From DSVZ01 sp964568145 (GTDB lineage: Bacteria > Verrucomicrobiota > Verrucomicrobiia > Limisphaerales > J093): 64,000 nucleotides of DNA. Shown piece by piece: positions 53,524 to 61,600 of the stretch. Below the pieces are notes generated by a model that made no database searches, was not told where the DNA came from, and worked only from the letters and a program-made list of their open reading frames with translations. How positions within the stretch are numbered: the stretch's first letter is position 1; every line of letters starts with the position of its first letter. Position numbers and translations under genes: made by a program. Location: the NCBI GenBank assembly GCA_964568145.1, contig CAZMOZ010000016.1:1-64000 (forward strand), written 5' to 3'.

Positions 53524-53606
53524 AATTCAGGAGCCAGGAGCTAGAAGCTGGAATGTCGCTCTGACGGACACAGTCCTAACTCCTAACTCCTCACTTCCAG
53601 CTACTT
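53524..53606. repeat. Inverted pair of short repeats, no gene between
   Basis: GGAGCCAGGAGCTAGAAGCT (left) and TAACTCCTCACTTCCAGCTA (right) share AGCTGGAA/TTCCAGCT and GGAG/CTCC complements. It has the same design as the pair that brackets the four-helix-bundle gene, but is empty. It may form an mRNA hairpin between the BMC-H and BMC-P genes. Confidence 0.6.
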
Positions 53607-53882
53607 CTTCTTCGGCAACACCGCGTCCACGTCCGGGTGCGGGCGCGGGATGACATGGACACTGACCAGCTCGCCCTGAATGGCCTTCACGGCCTGGGCG
53701 CCGGCGTCCACGGCGGCTTTGACCGCCGCGACGTCGCCCACGACGACGGCCGTGACCAGGGCGTTGCCGACCTGGGTCATCGGGCCGGCGAGTTCAACGT
53801 TCGCGGCCTTGAGCATCGCGTCCGTGCCCTCGACGAGGGCGACCAGACCGCGGGTTTCGAGGAGTCCAATGGCTTGAGGCAT
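53601..53882 (-). CDS. BMC-H shell protein, third copy
   Basis: 93 residues: AIGLLETRGLVALVEGTDAM, KAANVELAGP, NALVTAVVVGDVAAVKAAVD and SVHVIPRPHPDVD are the BMC-H (Pfam00936) features. A Lys-rich tail ends it. Hexamers of this type tile the shell facets. It follows acetate kinase by 37 bases. Confidence 0.94.
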   Translation of the reverse strand: MPQAIGLLETRGLVALVEGTDAMLKAANVELAGPMTQVGNALVTAVVVGDVAAVKAAVDAGAQAVKAIQGELVSVHVIPRPHPDVDAVLPKKK

Positions 53883-53919
53883 AAGCGAGGTACGAGGTTT
53901 GATGTGCTGGGTTCGAGGT

Positions 53920-55110
53920 TTAAGTCGCGGATTTTTCCAGAAAACGTTTCACTTCGCGTGCCACCACGAGTTCTTCGTTGGTGGGAATGACCATGACCTT
54001 CGCGGCGCAATTGGGCGGGCTGAGAACGGCTTCCTGCGCCCGGGCGGCGGTGTTTTTCACGGGGTCGAGGGCCAGGCCGAGCGGTTCGAGGTCGGCGCAA
54101 ACGGCGGCGCGGATTTCGGGGCGGTTTTCGCCAATGCCGGCGGTGAAGACCAGGGCATCCAAGCCGCCCAGTTCGACCAGGTAGGCACCCAGCCAGCGGC
54201 GGATTTCGTGGACGAAAAAGTCCAGGGTGGCGCGGGCGCGGGGATGGCCCTGGTCGGCGGCGGCCTGGATGTCGCGGAGGTCGTTGGAGACGCCACTGAC
54301 GCCCTTGAGGCCGGCTTCGCGGCAGAGCTGGCGTTCGACTTCCGCCAGGCTCAGGCCCAGGGTGCACATGACCCAGGGCACGGCCATGGCGTCGAGGTCA
54401 CCCACGCGGTTGTTGTGGGGCAGGCCGGATTGCGGGCTTAAACCGAGGCTGTTGCCGATGGCCACGCCGTTGCGGATGCCGGCCAAGCTGGAGCTGCCGC
54501 CGAGGTGGCAGGAGATGACCCGCAGCGCGGGTTCGCGCACCGGCGTGGCGCCGCTGTTTACGTACAAGTCGCGCACGCGCGCAGCCACGTCGGGCCGGCC
54601 CAAGAGTTCGGCGGAGCGCTCGGCGATGTACTTGTGGCTCGCGCCGTGGAAGCCCCAGCGGCGCACGCCGGCTTCATGCCACGCCGCCGGCACGCCATAG
54701 CGCGTCGCGGCGTCCGGCATCCACTGGTAGAACGCAGTCTCGAACAGCCCGACCAGCGGCACCGAGGGCAGGCGCCGGGCGAAAAGGCGGATGCCGGCGA
54801 TGTAAGGCGGGTTGTGAGCCGGCGCGATGGCGTTGTAGGCCTCCATCGCCTGCACGACCGGCTCGTCCAGCCGCACGCAACCGGTGAGGCCGCGGGCCAG
54901 GACGGTCTTGAAGCCCACGGCCGCGAGATCCCGGCCGCTGGCGATGTGACCGGCCTGCTGAAGCTGGCCCAGGCAATCTTCGATCGCCTGCGAATGATCG
55001 CTCACCCGCTCGAAGCCGCCCCTGTGCAGCAGGCGCTCGCCGTCGCCGGCAAAATCGAACAGCCGCCACTTCAGTGACGTGCTGCCGAGATTGGCGACGA
55101 GGATTTTCAC
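53920..55110 (-). CDS. ackA: Acetate/propionate kinase
   Basis: 396 residues. ILVANLGSTSLKWRLFDFAG is the phosphate-binding start, with RRWGFHGASHKYIAERSAEL, SCHLGGSSSLAGIRNGVAIG and FTAGIGENRPEIRAAVCADL as the conserved AckA blocks. It makes ATP from acyl phosphate, here probably lactyl, propionyl or acetyl phosphate from PduL. No clear encapsulation helix is seen, so it may work outside the shell. It lies between BMC-H genes. Confidence 0.95.
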   Translation of the reverse strand: MKILVANLGSTSLKWRLFDFAGDGERLLHRGGFERVSDHSQAIEDCLGQLQQAGHIASGRDLAAVGFKTVLARGLTGCVRLDEPVVQAMEAYNAIAPAHNPPYIAGIRLFARRLPSVPLVGLFETAFYQWMPDAATRYGVPAAWHEAGVRRWGFHGASHKYIAERSAELLGRPDVAARVRDLYVNSGATPVREPALRVISCHLGGSSSLAGIRNGVAIGNSLGLSPQSGLPHNNRVGDLDAMAVPWVMCTLGLSLAEVERQLCREAGLKGVSGVSNDLRDIQAAADQGHPRARATLDFFVHEIRRWLGAYLVELGGLDALVFTAGIGENRPEIRAAVCADLEPLGLALDPVKNTAARAQEAVLSPPNCAAKVMVIPTNEELVVAREVKRFLEKSAT

Positions 55111-55111
55111 G

Positions 55112-55205
55112 GGAGAATCTGGAATTTAGGAGTTAGGAGCTGGAAGGTTGGGTGTCGCGTGTCTCGCTGGCTTCTAACTTCTAACTTCTAACTTCTGACT
55201 TCTTT
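55112..55205. repeat. Inverted pair of short repeats, no gene between
   Basis: GGAATTTAGGAGTTAGGAGC on the left and TTCTAACTTCTAACTTCTAA on the right are inverted versions of the same degenerate unit, in the 94-base gap between acetate kinase and a BMC-H gene. Compare the pairs near 53524 and 51226/51598. Confidence 0.6.
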
Positions 55206-55483
55206 CACTGGAGCCACTTGCCCAGTCCGCTCAGGCCTTCGTGCGGCCGCGGGATGACCTGGACGCTGACGACCTGGCCCACCTGGGCGGCGGCCGCGGC
55301 GCCGGCGTCGGTGGCGGCCTTGACCGCCGCCACGTCGCCCCGGAAAAAGGAGGTGACATAGCCGCTGCCGATCTTCTCCCAGCCGACGAGGGTGACGTTG
55401 GCGGCCTTGAGCGCGGCATCGCTCGCCTCGAGCAGCGCGCACAGGCCCTTGGTTTCAATCATGCCGAGTGCTTGAGTTGCCAT
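55205..55483 (-). CDS. BMC-H shell protein, second copy
   Basis: 92 residues: ALGMIETKGLCALLEASDAA, VTLVGWEKIGSGYVTSFFRG, DVAAVKAATDAGAAAAA and SVQVIPRPHEGLSG. The pore loop reads IGSGY. It is 43 bases behind the first BMC-H gene and resembles it most at the N-terminus. Confidence 0.95.
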   Translation of the reverse strand: MATQALGMIETKGLCALLEASDAALKAANVTLVGWEKIGSGYVTSFFRGDVAAVKAATDAGAAAAAQVGQVVSVQVIPRPHEGLSGLGKWLQ

Positions 55484-55526
55484 AAATCGGGTCTCGGGTT
55501 TGGGTTTTCGCGTTTCGGGCGGGCGG

Positions 55527-55823
55527 TTACTTCGCGGGCTTGGGCGGTGCGTTCTCGCCGAGGAACGACTTGAGCAGATCCTCGTGCGGCCGGGCGATGA
55601 TGTGCGAACTGATGAGTTCGCCCACCTTGCCGGCGGCCTTGGCGCCGGCGTCCACGGCGGCTTTGACGCTGCCGACGTCGCCTTTGCAGAGGACGGTGAT
55701 CATGCCCCCGCCGATGGGGATGGTTTTGACGAGGCTGACGTTGGCGGCCTTGACCATTGCGTCGCTGGCTTCCACCGAGCCGACGTAGCCTTTGGTTTCG
55801 ATCATTCCGAGTGCTTCGCTCAT
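55527..55823 (-). CDS. BMC-H shell protein, first copy
   Basis: 98 residues: EALGMIETKGYVGSVEASDA, KTIPIGGGMITVLCKGDVGS and SHIIARPHEDL. The pore loop reads IGGGM. A short Pro/Lys tail (GENAPPKPAK) extends the C-terminus. It is the first shell gene of the operon, 72 bases behind pduL; most likely a main facet protein. Confidence 0.95.
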   Translation of the reverse strand: MSEALGMIETKGYVGSVEASDAMVKAANVSLVKTIPIGGGMITVLCKGDVGSVKAAVDAGAKAAGKVGELISSHIIARPHEDLLKSFLGENAPPKPAK

Positions 55824-55830
55824 GATTTTC

Positions 55831-55885
55831 AGGTGTTGGGAGTTGGAAGTTAGAATCTAGAATCCAGCCAGGAACCAGAAGTCAG
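55831..55885. repeat. Short repeats between pduL and the first BMC-H gene
   Basis: GTGTTGGGAGTTGGAAGTTA followed by GAATCTAGAATCCAGCC. The GGAGTTGGAAG and TAGAAT words match those of the inverted repeats near 51238 and 53533. Only one orientation is obvious here. Confidence 0.55.
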
Positions 55886-55895
55886 CGGGCGTGGT

Positions 55896-56573
55896 TCACT
55901 TCACCAGTTCGCAGGGCGTGTTGGGTTGCAGGTTGCAGGCGTTGCCTTCGTCCGTGTCTATGTGGACCTCCAGCTTGAAGCTCGGATCCACGCGCACGAG
56001 CATCTGTTCGAGCGTGAGCGCGCACGGCCCGCCGACATTGAGCCTCATCGCGTCGCCTTGCTTCACGCCATAGAACGCCGCGTCGTCCGGGTGCATGTGT
56101 ACGTGTCGCAAGGCCCGGATCACGCCTTCCTTCATTTCGAAGAAGCCCGCCGGCCCCATCAACATGCAGCCCGGGGTGCCCTTGATGTTCCCGGAAAGCC
56201 GCAGCGGGATTTCAAAGCCCAAGGCGATGGCGTCGGTGTACGCCAGCTCCACCTGATTGAGTGTGCGGCACGGGCCGAGGATGCGCAGGTTCGAGATGAC
56301 CCGGCTGCGCGGGCCGATCAAGGTGACGGTTTCCTTCGCGGCAAACTGGCCTTCTTGGTAAAGCCACTTGTGAACCTGAAGCTGACGCCCCTTGCCGAAC
56401 AAGGCCTCCACCGCCTCGGGTGTCAGATGGCAATGCCGCGCGCTGACGTTGACGACCAACGGGTTCGGCGCCGTCGCCAGCCGCGGCAAGGGCTTGCCCA
56501 ACCGCTGGTAAACCACCTGACGAACCAAGTGCTCGACCACCGCCCGGGGCAAAGATTGCTGCGGCATTGCCAT
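55896..56573 (-). CDS. pduL: Phosphotransacylase PduL
   Basis: 225 residues. An N-terminal helix (RAVVEHLVRQVVYQRLGK, about 10-27) is a typical encapsulation peptide. SARHCHLT (about 44-51) and RHVHMHPDD carry the His ligands of the two zinc sites of PduL. VTLIGPRSRVISNLRILGPC and KGTPGCMLMGPAG are also conserved. It converts acyl-CoA to acyl phosphate, recycling CoA inside the compartment for the aldehyde dehydrogenase. It is the first gene of the minus-strand operon, divergent from the DeoR-type regulator. Confidence 0.94.
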   Translation of the reverse strand: MAMPQQSLPRAVVEHLVRQVVYQRLGKPLPRLATAPNPLVVNVSARHCHLTPEAVEALFGKGRQLQVHKWLYQEGQFAAKETVTLIGPRSRVISNLRILGPCRTLNQVELAYTDAIALGFEIPLRLSGNIKGTPGCMLMGPAGFFEMKEGVIRALRHVHMHPDDAAFYGVKQGDAMRLNVGGPCALTLEQMLVRVDPSFKLEVHIDTDEGNACNLQPNTPCELVK

Positions 56574-56616
56574 GTTCGAGCGCAGACTGTGCTTGAATTT
56601 ACGGTCTAGTCAACAA

Positions 56617-56657
56617 ATTTCTTGCAATTTCTACCAAAATCTACCACAAATTTGCCA
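56617..56657. promoter_or_regulatory. Probable operator: three 10-bp direct repeats in the divergent promoter region
   Basis: ATTTCTTGCA, ATTTCTACCA and AAATCTACCA run head to tail from 56617 to 56646, followed by CAAATTTGCC. The 10-base spacing places each unit on the same helix face. The 86-base gap (56574-56659) is strikingly AT-rich against its surroundings and serves both pduL and the regulator gene, so binding of the DeoR-type protein here is likely. No -35/-10 pair is convincing by eye. Confidence 0.6.
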
Positions 56658-56659
56658 GA

Positions 56660-57442
56660 ATGACGCCGGAAGAACGCCAGCAACGGCTCGAGGAGTACCT
56701 TCAACAAGTTGAATTTGCGTCACTTGAAGAACTCGCCCAAGCGGTGGAAGCTTCGATTTCAACCGTGCGACGGGATGTCACGTTGCTGGAAGCGCGCGGC
56801 ACGGTGCGCCGGACCCACGGCGGCGCGCGCGTCATCAACCCCCGCAGCGACGAGTTCGTGTTCAACGCGCGCGACACCCACCAGCTCACGGAAAAGGAGG
56901 CCATCGGCCGGGCTTGCGCCGAGCTGATCCAGCCGCGCCAAAGCGTGATCGTGGACGCCGGCACCACCTGCTACCACGTCGCCCGCTACCTCGAGCCCAA
57001 GAAGCCGCAGATCATCACCAATTCGCTGCCGGTGGCCACGCTGTACGCCTCGTCCAGCCTCGTGGAGGTGGTCATGTCCGGCGGCGTCATTTACCCGCGG
57101 CTCGGCGTGCTGGTCGGGCCGCTGGCCGTGGAATCGTTTTCCCGGATGCACGCGGACGTCGCGGTCATGAGCGCGGGCGGCATCACCGCCGAGGGCCTGA
57201 CCAATTCCCACGGCCTGCTCATCGAAATCCAGCAGGCCATGATGCGCGCAGCCCAGCGGGTCATCTTCTGTCTGGATCACACCAAGTTTGGCCGCAAGTC
57301 CATCTCGCCGCTGGCCGGGCTTGAAGGCATCCACACGGTCGTCACGGACGAACAGGCGCCGGGCGAGTTGGTGCAGCTTTTACGCGGACGCGGCATCGAA
57401 GTCGTGACCGCAAAACTGGCCAACGGCGAAGCGGCGCGGTAA
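56660..57442 (+). CDS. DeoR-family transcriptional regulator of the microcompartment operon
   Basis: 260 residues. The N-terminal winged helix includes LEELAQAVEASISTVRRDVT and GTVRRTHGGARVI (about 20-57). The DeoR sensor domain follows, with SVIVDAGTTCYHVARYL, IITNSLPVATLY, MSGGVIYPRLGVLVGPLA and DHTKFGRKSISPLA. Such proteins bind sugar phosphates and repress sugar-use operons. It is divergent from pduL and a likely local regulator, with repeats in the shared promoter gap as candidate operators. Confidence 0.92.
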   Translation: MTPEERQQRLEEYLQQVEFASLEELAQAVEASISTVRRDVTLLEARGTVRRTHGGARVINPRSDEFVFNARDTHQLTEKEAIGRACAELIQPRQSVIVDAGTTCYHVARYLEPKKPQIITNSLPVATLYASSSLVEVVMSGGVIYPRLGVLVGPLAVESFSRMHADVAVMSAGGITAEGLTNSHGLLIEIQQAMMRAAQRVIFCLDHTKFGRKSISPLAGLEGIHTVVTDEQAPGELVQLLRGRGIEVVTAKLANGEAAR

Positions 57443-57466
57443 GGCACCCGTCGGCCTGCGGGTGCG

Positions 57467-58546
57467 TCAGCGCTCCGTTGGCAAAGCCACGACGGGAAAC
57501 TGGTTCGTGGCGCCGACCTGGACCTGGCCCTCCAGACGGGAATTGCTGATCAAGAATTGCAGCGCGGCTGCGTTGGTAAGCAGCGCTTGCGGCTGATCCG
57601 GCAAAGGCGGCGGCGCGACATTCGTCAGCAGCAGCCGGCCGACGAACCGCACTTCTTGTTGCAGGCCGCGGTTGGTGCCCGCCGCGCGCAGCCCGATGAC
57701 ATGCGGCGGTTGCGTGTTCGCGGTCTGCTGCCGGGCCGGCGCAGGCGTGGTCACCGCCCGCGTGGCGCTGGTGGCGGGTGCCGCGCGCGTGGCCAAGCCC
57801 GGCGAAGGCGCGGTGGCCGGTGGGCTCACTTCCGCCGGGCTGGCCAGCGTGGCCGGATAGATCGAGCCGTCGGCGTCCACCAGTTGCAGCCGCGACCCGA
57901 TCTGTTCGACACGGAAGCTTTGTAGAACCTGGTTCGTCGGCGCAGCCGCCCACTGGGTGAAGCGCTGCTGCACCAAGGGCGCTTCGGCGACGACGCCGAA
58001 CGAAGCCACCGCCCCGGCTTCGGCCACCTCCGCCGATGGTTTCGTCACCGCCACAACCGGCGCTGCCAGCTTGTCGGCCATTGCTTCAGTTTCAACGGCG
58101 GCCGCCGCAAACGTCGAACGCCTGTCCGCCTCCGCGTCCTTCCCAGCAATAGGCGCAGCCGGCGCGGCAACCAGCCGTTCCGCAGCCACGGCGGGTGGCT
58201 GGGAATCCGCCGTTTGTCCCTGGCGCGCGGCTGCCGGTTCCTGGGCCGACAGCATTTCCGATTCGCCGGGGCCGGAGCGGAACGTCTTCCAGAGCACCAG
58301 ACCCGTGAGCATCACGCCCAGCACGCCACCCCAAGCCCAAGGCCGGCGCAGCCACTCCCACAGCCCGGAGACCGGAGTGACGCCCTCTGACCTCCTGGTT
58401 GCCGCTGCGGCCAGTCGTTCCACCTCGCGGTGCAGGCGCTGGCGAACGTGTTCCGGAATGGCGCGCGGTCCCCGCCAGGCACGACGCCGGCGTGCCACGT
58501 ACTCTTGAAGCGTGGCTTCGACCGGATGCAGCGGGTCTTCGTTCAT
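57467..58546 (-). CDS. Putative anti-sigma factor, single membrane segment with large exported part
   Basis: 359 residues. An Arg-rich cytosolic N-terminus (EYVARRRRAWRGPRAIPEHV) is followed by one membrane segment (WAWGGVLGVMLTGLVLWKTF, about 71-90) and a long Ala/Pro/Thr-rich exported region ending in a small domain (RLEGQVQVGATNQFPVVAL). No zinc motif is seen. It starts 13 bases behind an ECF sigma gene on the same strand, so an anti-sigma role is likely by position and topology only. Confidence 0.6.
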   Translation of the reverse strand: MNEDPLHPVEATLQEYVARRRRAWRGPRAIPEHVRQRLHREVERLAAAATRRSEGVTPVSGLWEWLRRPWAWGGVLGVMLTGLVLWKTFRSGPGESEMLSAQEPAAARQGQTADSQPPAVAAERLVAAPAAPIAGKDAEADRRSTFAAAAVETEAMADKLAAPVVAVTKPSAEVAEAGAVASFGVVAEAPLVQQRFTQWAAAPTNQVLQSFRVEQIGSRLQLVDADGSIYPATLASPAEVSPPATAPSPGLATRAAPATSATRAVTTPAPARQQTANTQPPHVIGLRAAGTNRGLQQEVRFVGRLLLTNVAPPPLPDQPQALLTNAAALQFLISNSRLEGQVQVGATNQFPVVALPTER

Positions 58547-58559
58547 ACTTGACTCCGGA

Positions 58560-59177
58560 TTAGACGGTTTTGAGCGGGGGCGCCTTCCCAGCCGGGGACG
58601 TCTTCAGCAGGTCGGCCAGCCGGCGCAGGCATTTGTGCAGGCGCGAGCCGGCGGCCTTGATGCTCAGGCCCAGTTCCCGCGCGATTTCGTCGTAGCTCAG
58701 GTCGCCAAAATACCGCAGCTCGATGACCGTGCGGCACGGGTCGCCCAAGGCATCGAGCGCGGCCCGCAGCGCGACGCCTTGCTCGTGGCTGGCCAGGGCT
58801 TCGTCCGGGCCGGCGGCGTCGCCGGGCGGATCGGGCGTCAGGCCGGTTTGCGGGTCGGGCTGGTCGAGCGAGACCAGCGGGCGGCCGCCGCCGCGTTTGG
58901 CCGCGCCGCGCTTTTCCAGAAAATCGCGGGTCTTGTTCACGGCAATGCGGAACAACCAGGTCTGGATCGCGCTGCCGCCGCGGAACGACGCGAGGTTGCG
59001 CACCGCGGCCAGAAACACCTCCTGGCAGATGTCTTCGATATCCTCGTGGCTCAGGTCCGGGCTGAACTGGAAGACAAACCGGCCCACCGCGTCATAGTGC
59101 TGGTCGAACAAGGCGTCCCAGGCGCCGGGTTCGCCGACGCGGCAGCGCACGAGCAGACTGGATTCGGAATCAGGCAT
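58560..59177 (-). CDS. ECF-type RNA polymerase sigma factor
   Basis: 205 residues. Region 2 spans AWDALFDQHYDAVGRFVFQF with DIEDICQEVFLAAVRNLASF and IQTWLFRIAVNKTRDFLEKR (about 18-90). Region 4 is ALRAALDALGDPCRTVIELR with YDEIARELGLSIKAAGSRLH (about 145-195). It is the second ECF sigma factor in the window, again followed by a membrane protein gene likely to control it. Upstream promoter is in the gap before the receiver-like gene. Confidence 0.93.
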   Translation of the reverse strand: MPDSESSLLVRCRVGEPGAWDALFDQHYDAVGRFVFQFSPDLSHEDIEDICQEVFLAAVRNLASFRGGSAIQTWLFRIAVNKTRDFLEKRGAAKRGGGRPLVSLDQPDPQTGLTPDPPGDAAGPDEALASHEQGVALRAALDALGDPCRTVIELRYFGDLSYDEIARELGLSIKAAGSRLHKCLRRLADLLKTSPAGKAPPLKTV

Positions 59178-59242
59178 CGCGGGGCGGGCTGGGGCCGCAA
59201 AAGATTTTGCTTTTGCCGGGTCGTCATCCCACCGTTCTGGCC

Positions 59243-59629
59243 ATGACCAAGCCGCTGGCGCTCATCTTCTATGAAAGCCTGCTGGCCGGCAATCAGTTGA
59301 TCAACCGCTTGGGCGATCTGGATTACCGGACGCAGACCGTGGGAGACATTGGCCAGCTTCACGCCCAGGCGGCGCGCGAGATGCCGCTGGTGGTGGTGAC
59401 GGAGTTGGGCGCGCTGGCCGAACGGGTGTGCGTGGCGATCCGCAGTCTGCGCGCGGAGTCCGGCACGGCGCACATTCCCGTGGTGGCCTACCTGAGCGCC
59501 AGGGGTCGCAAGGAAGAGGACCGGCTCACCGACCAGGCGCGGGCCGCCGGCGCCACGGTCGTGGTGAGCGAGGCTGCCCTGCTGGCGCACCTGGGCACAG
59601 TGCTGGATCAGGCGCTGCAGGTGGATTGA
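59243..59629 (+). CDS. Receiver-like protein lacking the phosphoacceptor Asp
   Basis: 128 residues from the ATG at 59243. The alternating strands and helices (LALIFYESLLAGNQLINRLG, MPLVVVTELGALAERVCVAI, HIPVVAYLSARGRKEEDRL, ATVVVSEAALLAHLGTVL) fit a response-regulator receiver fold. The position where LxxLD is expected reads VVVTEL, so phosphorylation in the usual way is unlikely. It has no output domain and no histidine kinase next to it. Divergent from the sigma factor gene. Confidence 0.6.
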   Translation: MTKPLALIFYESLLAGNQLINRLGDLDYRTQTVGDIGQLHAQAAREMPLVVVTELGALAERVCVAIRSLRAESGTAHIPVVAYLSARGRKEEDRLTDQARAAGATVVVSEAALLAHLGTVLDQALQVD

Positions 59630-60069
59630 GCGGGCCTGCCGGTGCGGCTATCCGCACCAATGCGCTGTAATTTGGAATTCAGGAAGGTGGGAAAACGAAG
59701 TCCGAAGTCCGAAGTCCGAAGGTTGAAAGCCGGCAACCGGCATCGGGCATCCGTCTTTCCCGAACTGCGCACCTTGAACCTCAAACCCTTGAAGGAGGTT
59801 CGCCCTGCCGGCACAGGGTTGCAGATTTTGAATTTCGGACTTTGGACTTCACCCCCGTCGCCACCCACGCGGGTCAGCAGCGTAGCTGCCAGCCGCTGGA
59901 GGCGCGCACAGCGATGAACTGCAACCCGGTGCCGGTTTGACAAAAACCTTGCTGCGCAAAGGCCCCGGGTTACTCTCGCCTCAACAGACCGCACCTCCTG
60001 CCGCGACACCGCACCGGTTCGGGCACCGGGGTTGCGCCAATCAATAACCAGTCAAAGCTCACAGAACCT
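59630..60069. other. Intergenic region with degenerate repeats
   Basis: 440 bases with GAAGTCCGAAGTCCGAAGTC and GGCAACCGGCATCGGGCATC at 59694-59756, and further AATTTCGGACTTTGGACTTC near 59830. No open frame of coding character. The promoter of the oxidoreductase gene should lie near 59950-60060, where the sequence is less GC-rich. Confidence 0.5.
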
Positions 60070-61275
60070 ATGTCACCGAGACCTCTGAACGTTGGCTTGG
60101 TCGGGGGCGGCAAGGGCGCCTTCATCGTTCACCCGCACCAGAAAGCGATTCATTTCGACGGCACCCGCCGCGTGGTCGCCGGCGCGTTGTTTCCCGATCC
60201 GCAAATCGCGCTCGAGGAAGCCTCGAACTGGCCCTACCCGATCAAGGGTTACGGCTCGTACACCGAGATGATCAACGACCAGAAGAACCTGCCCCCCGAG
60301 CAGCGCCTGGACTACATCCTGATCGTCACGCCCAACTTCGTGCATTTCGACCCGGCGATGAAGGCCCTCGACGCCGGCATCCCGGTCTTCTGCGAAAAAC
60401 CGCTCACGGTGACGCTCGAGGAAGCCGAGCAGATCGTGAAGAAGGTCCGCGAGAAGAAGATCCCGTTCGGCGTGGCGCACACGTATCTCGGGCACTGGAC
60501 CAGCCGCTTCAGCCGGTATATCGTGCGCGCCGGGCTGCTGGGCGAAATCCGCTGGGTGGACAGCTACTACCTGCAAGGCTGGCTCGCGACCAAGCTCGAG
60601 GACACCGGCCAGCAGCAGGCTTCCTGGCGCGTGGATCCCAAGAAAGCCGGCGGCTCCGGCTGCGGCGGGGACATCGGCACGCACGCGCTCATGCAGCTTC
60701 GTTACGTGACGGGGCTGGAGGTTCAGGAAGTTTCGGCCAACCTGGAAATCTTCGTGAAGGGCCGGCCGATTGACGACCACTTCACCGCCTATTGCCACCT
60801 GACCAACGGCGCCCGCGCACTGGTGCGCGCCTCGCAGATCAGCATCGGCCACCTGAACGACCTCGGCATCGAGGTCTGCGGCACCAAAGGCACGCTGGTG
60901 TGGCGGCAGGAAGATCCCGAGTGCATCACCATCAAGCTCATGGGCCAGCCGGACCGGGTGTATTACCGCGGCGCGGTCACGCCGGGCGACGGGTTCCTGC
61001 CGGCCAAGGCGGAAATTGACAAGGTGATGCCGGGGCTGATGGAGGAACCCACCATCCCGCCGGGCCATCCCGAGGCGTTCCACGACGCCTTTGCGCGCCT
61101 GCACCGCTGTTTCGAGGCCGATGTGCGCAAGTACCAGGCCGGCCAGCCGTTCGCCTGCGACGGCACCAAGTACGCCAACGTCGAGGATGGCTGGATGGGC
61201 ATGGCCTTCCTCAAGACCTGCATCGAATCCAGCAAGAACAAAGGCGCTTGGACGCCCCTGCCGCCCAAGATCTGA
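60070..61275 (+). CDS. Gfo/Idh/MocA-family oxidoreductase (cytosolic)
   Basis: 401 residues with no signal peptide. VGLVGGGKGAFIVHPHQKAI begins the Rossmann fold, and VFCEKPLTVTLEEAEQIVKK carries the EKP lysine (about residues 116-118). GGDIGTHALMQLRYVTGLEV supplies the His of the active site. The family oxidises or reduces sugars and inositols with NAD(P). Homologues close to this pattern are numerous in Verrucomicrobia and Planctomycetes; the substrate is unknown. A strong terminator follows. Confidence 0.9.
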   Translation: MSPRPLNVGLVGGGKGAFIVHPHQKAIHFDGTRRVVAGALFPDPQIALEEASNWPYPIKGYGSYTEMINDQKNLPPEQRLDYILIVTPNFVHFDPAMKALDAGIPVFCEKPLTVTLEEAEQIVKKVREKKIPFGVAHTYLGHWTSRFSRYIVRAGLLGEIRWVDSYYLQGWLATKLEDTGQQQASWRVDPKKAGGSGCGGDIGTHALMQLRYVTGLEVQEVSANLEIFVKGRPIDDHFTAYCHLTNGARALVRASQISIGHLNDLGIEVCGTKGTLVWRQEDPECITIKLMGQPDRVYYRGAVTPGDGFLPAKAEIDKVMPGLMEEPTIPPGHPEAFHDAFARLHRCFEADVRKYQAGQPFACDGTKYANVEDGWMGMAFLKTCIESSKNKGAWTPLPPKI

Positions 61276-61299
61276 CACGAACCGAACTCCCGCAACCCC

Positions 61300-61330
61300 G
61301 GGGACGTCGCGGTCGCCGTCCCCGTTTTTT
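61300..61330 (+). terminator. Rho-independent terminator behind the Gfo/Idh/MocA gene
   Basis: GGGGACG at 61300-61306 pairs with CGTCCCC at 61317-61323, then G and six T. It starts 25 bases after the stop codon. Confidence 0.8.
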
Positions 61331-61600
61331 GTTTCCAAAGAGTTTGCGGAAGCGGCGGGATTACGGCATTTTGCACGGCATTGCGGCGGGGCCCAACCGG
61401 CGAACGGCAGAACGCTGGCTGGAGAAACCTGACGGCGATTGTAGGGTGTGACTGCTGCAGAAAAGCGGTCGGGTTGGCCGCCGGCAATTTGAAGCCTTGA
61501 TAATCAGCGGCTTGGGCTTGTAGCTTGGCGCGAGTTATGCTGGCGGGTTGAAATTATTTACTTGACCTCAAGTTTGCTTTGTCATGAGTTTTCGCCACGT
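61331..61600. other. Promoter-containing gap before the PEP-CTERM gene
   Basis: 270 bases with lower GC near 61545-61575 (GAAATTATTTACTTGACCTC). I see no gene. TTGACC near 61562 could be a -35-like element, but no -10 partner is convincing. Confidence 0.35.

Noticed and set aside
53500..55900. tRNA-like segments in microcompartment gaps (GGTTCGAGG near 53910)
   Set aside because: No cloverleaf can be drawn around it; the text is part of the degenerate repeat texture.
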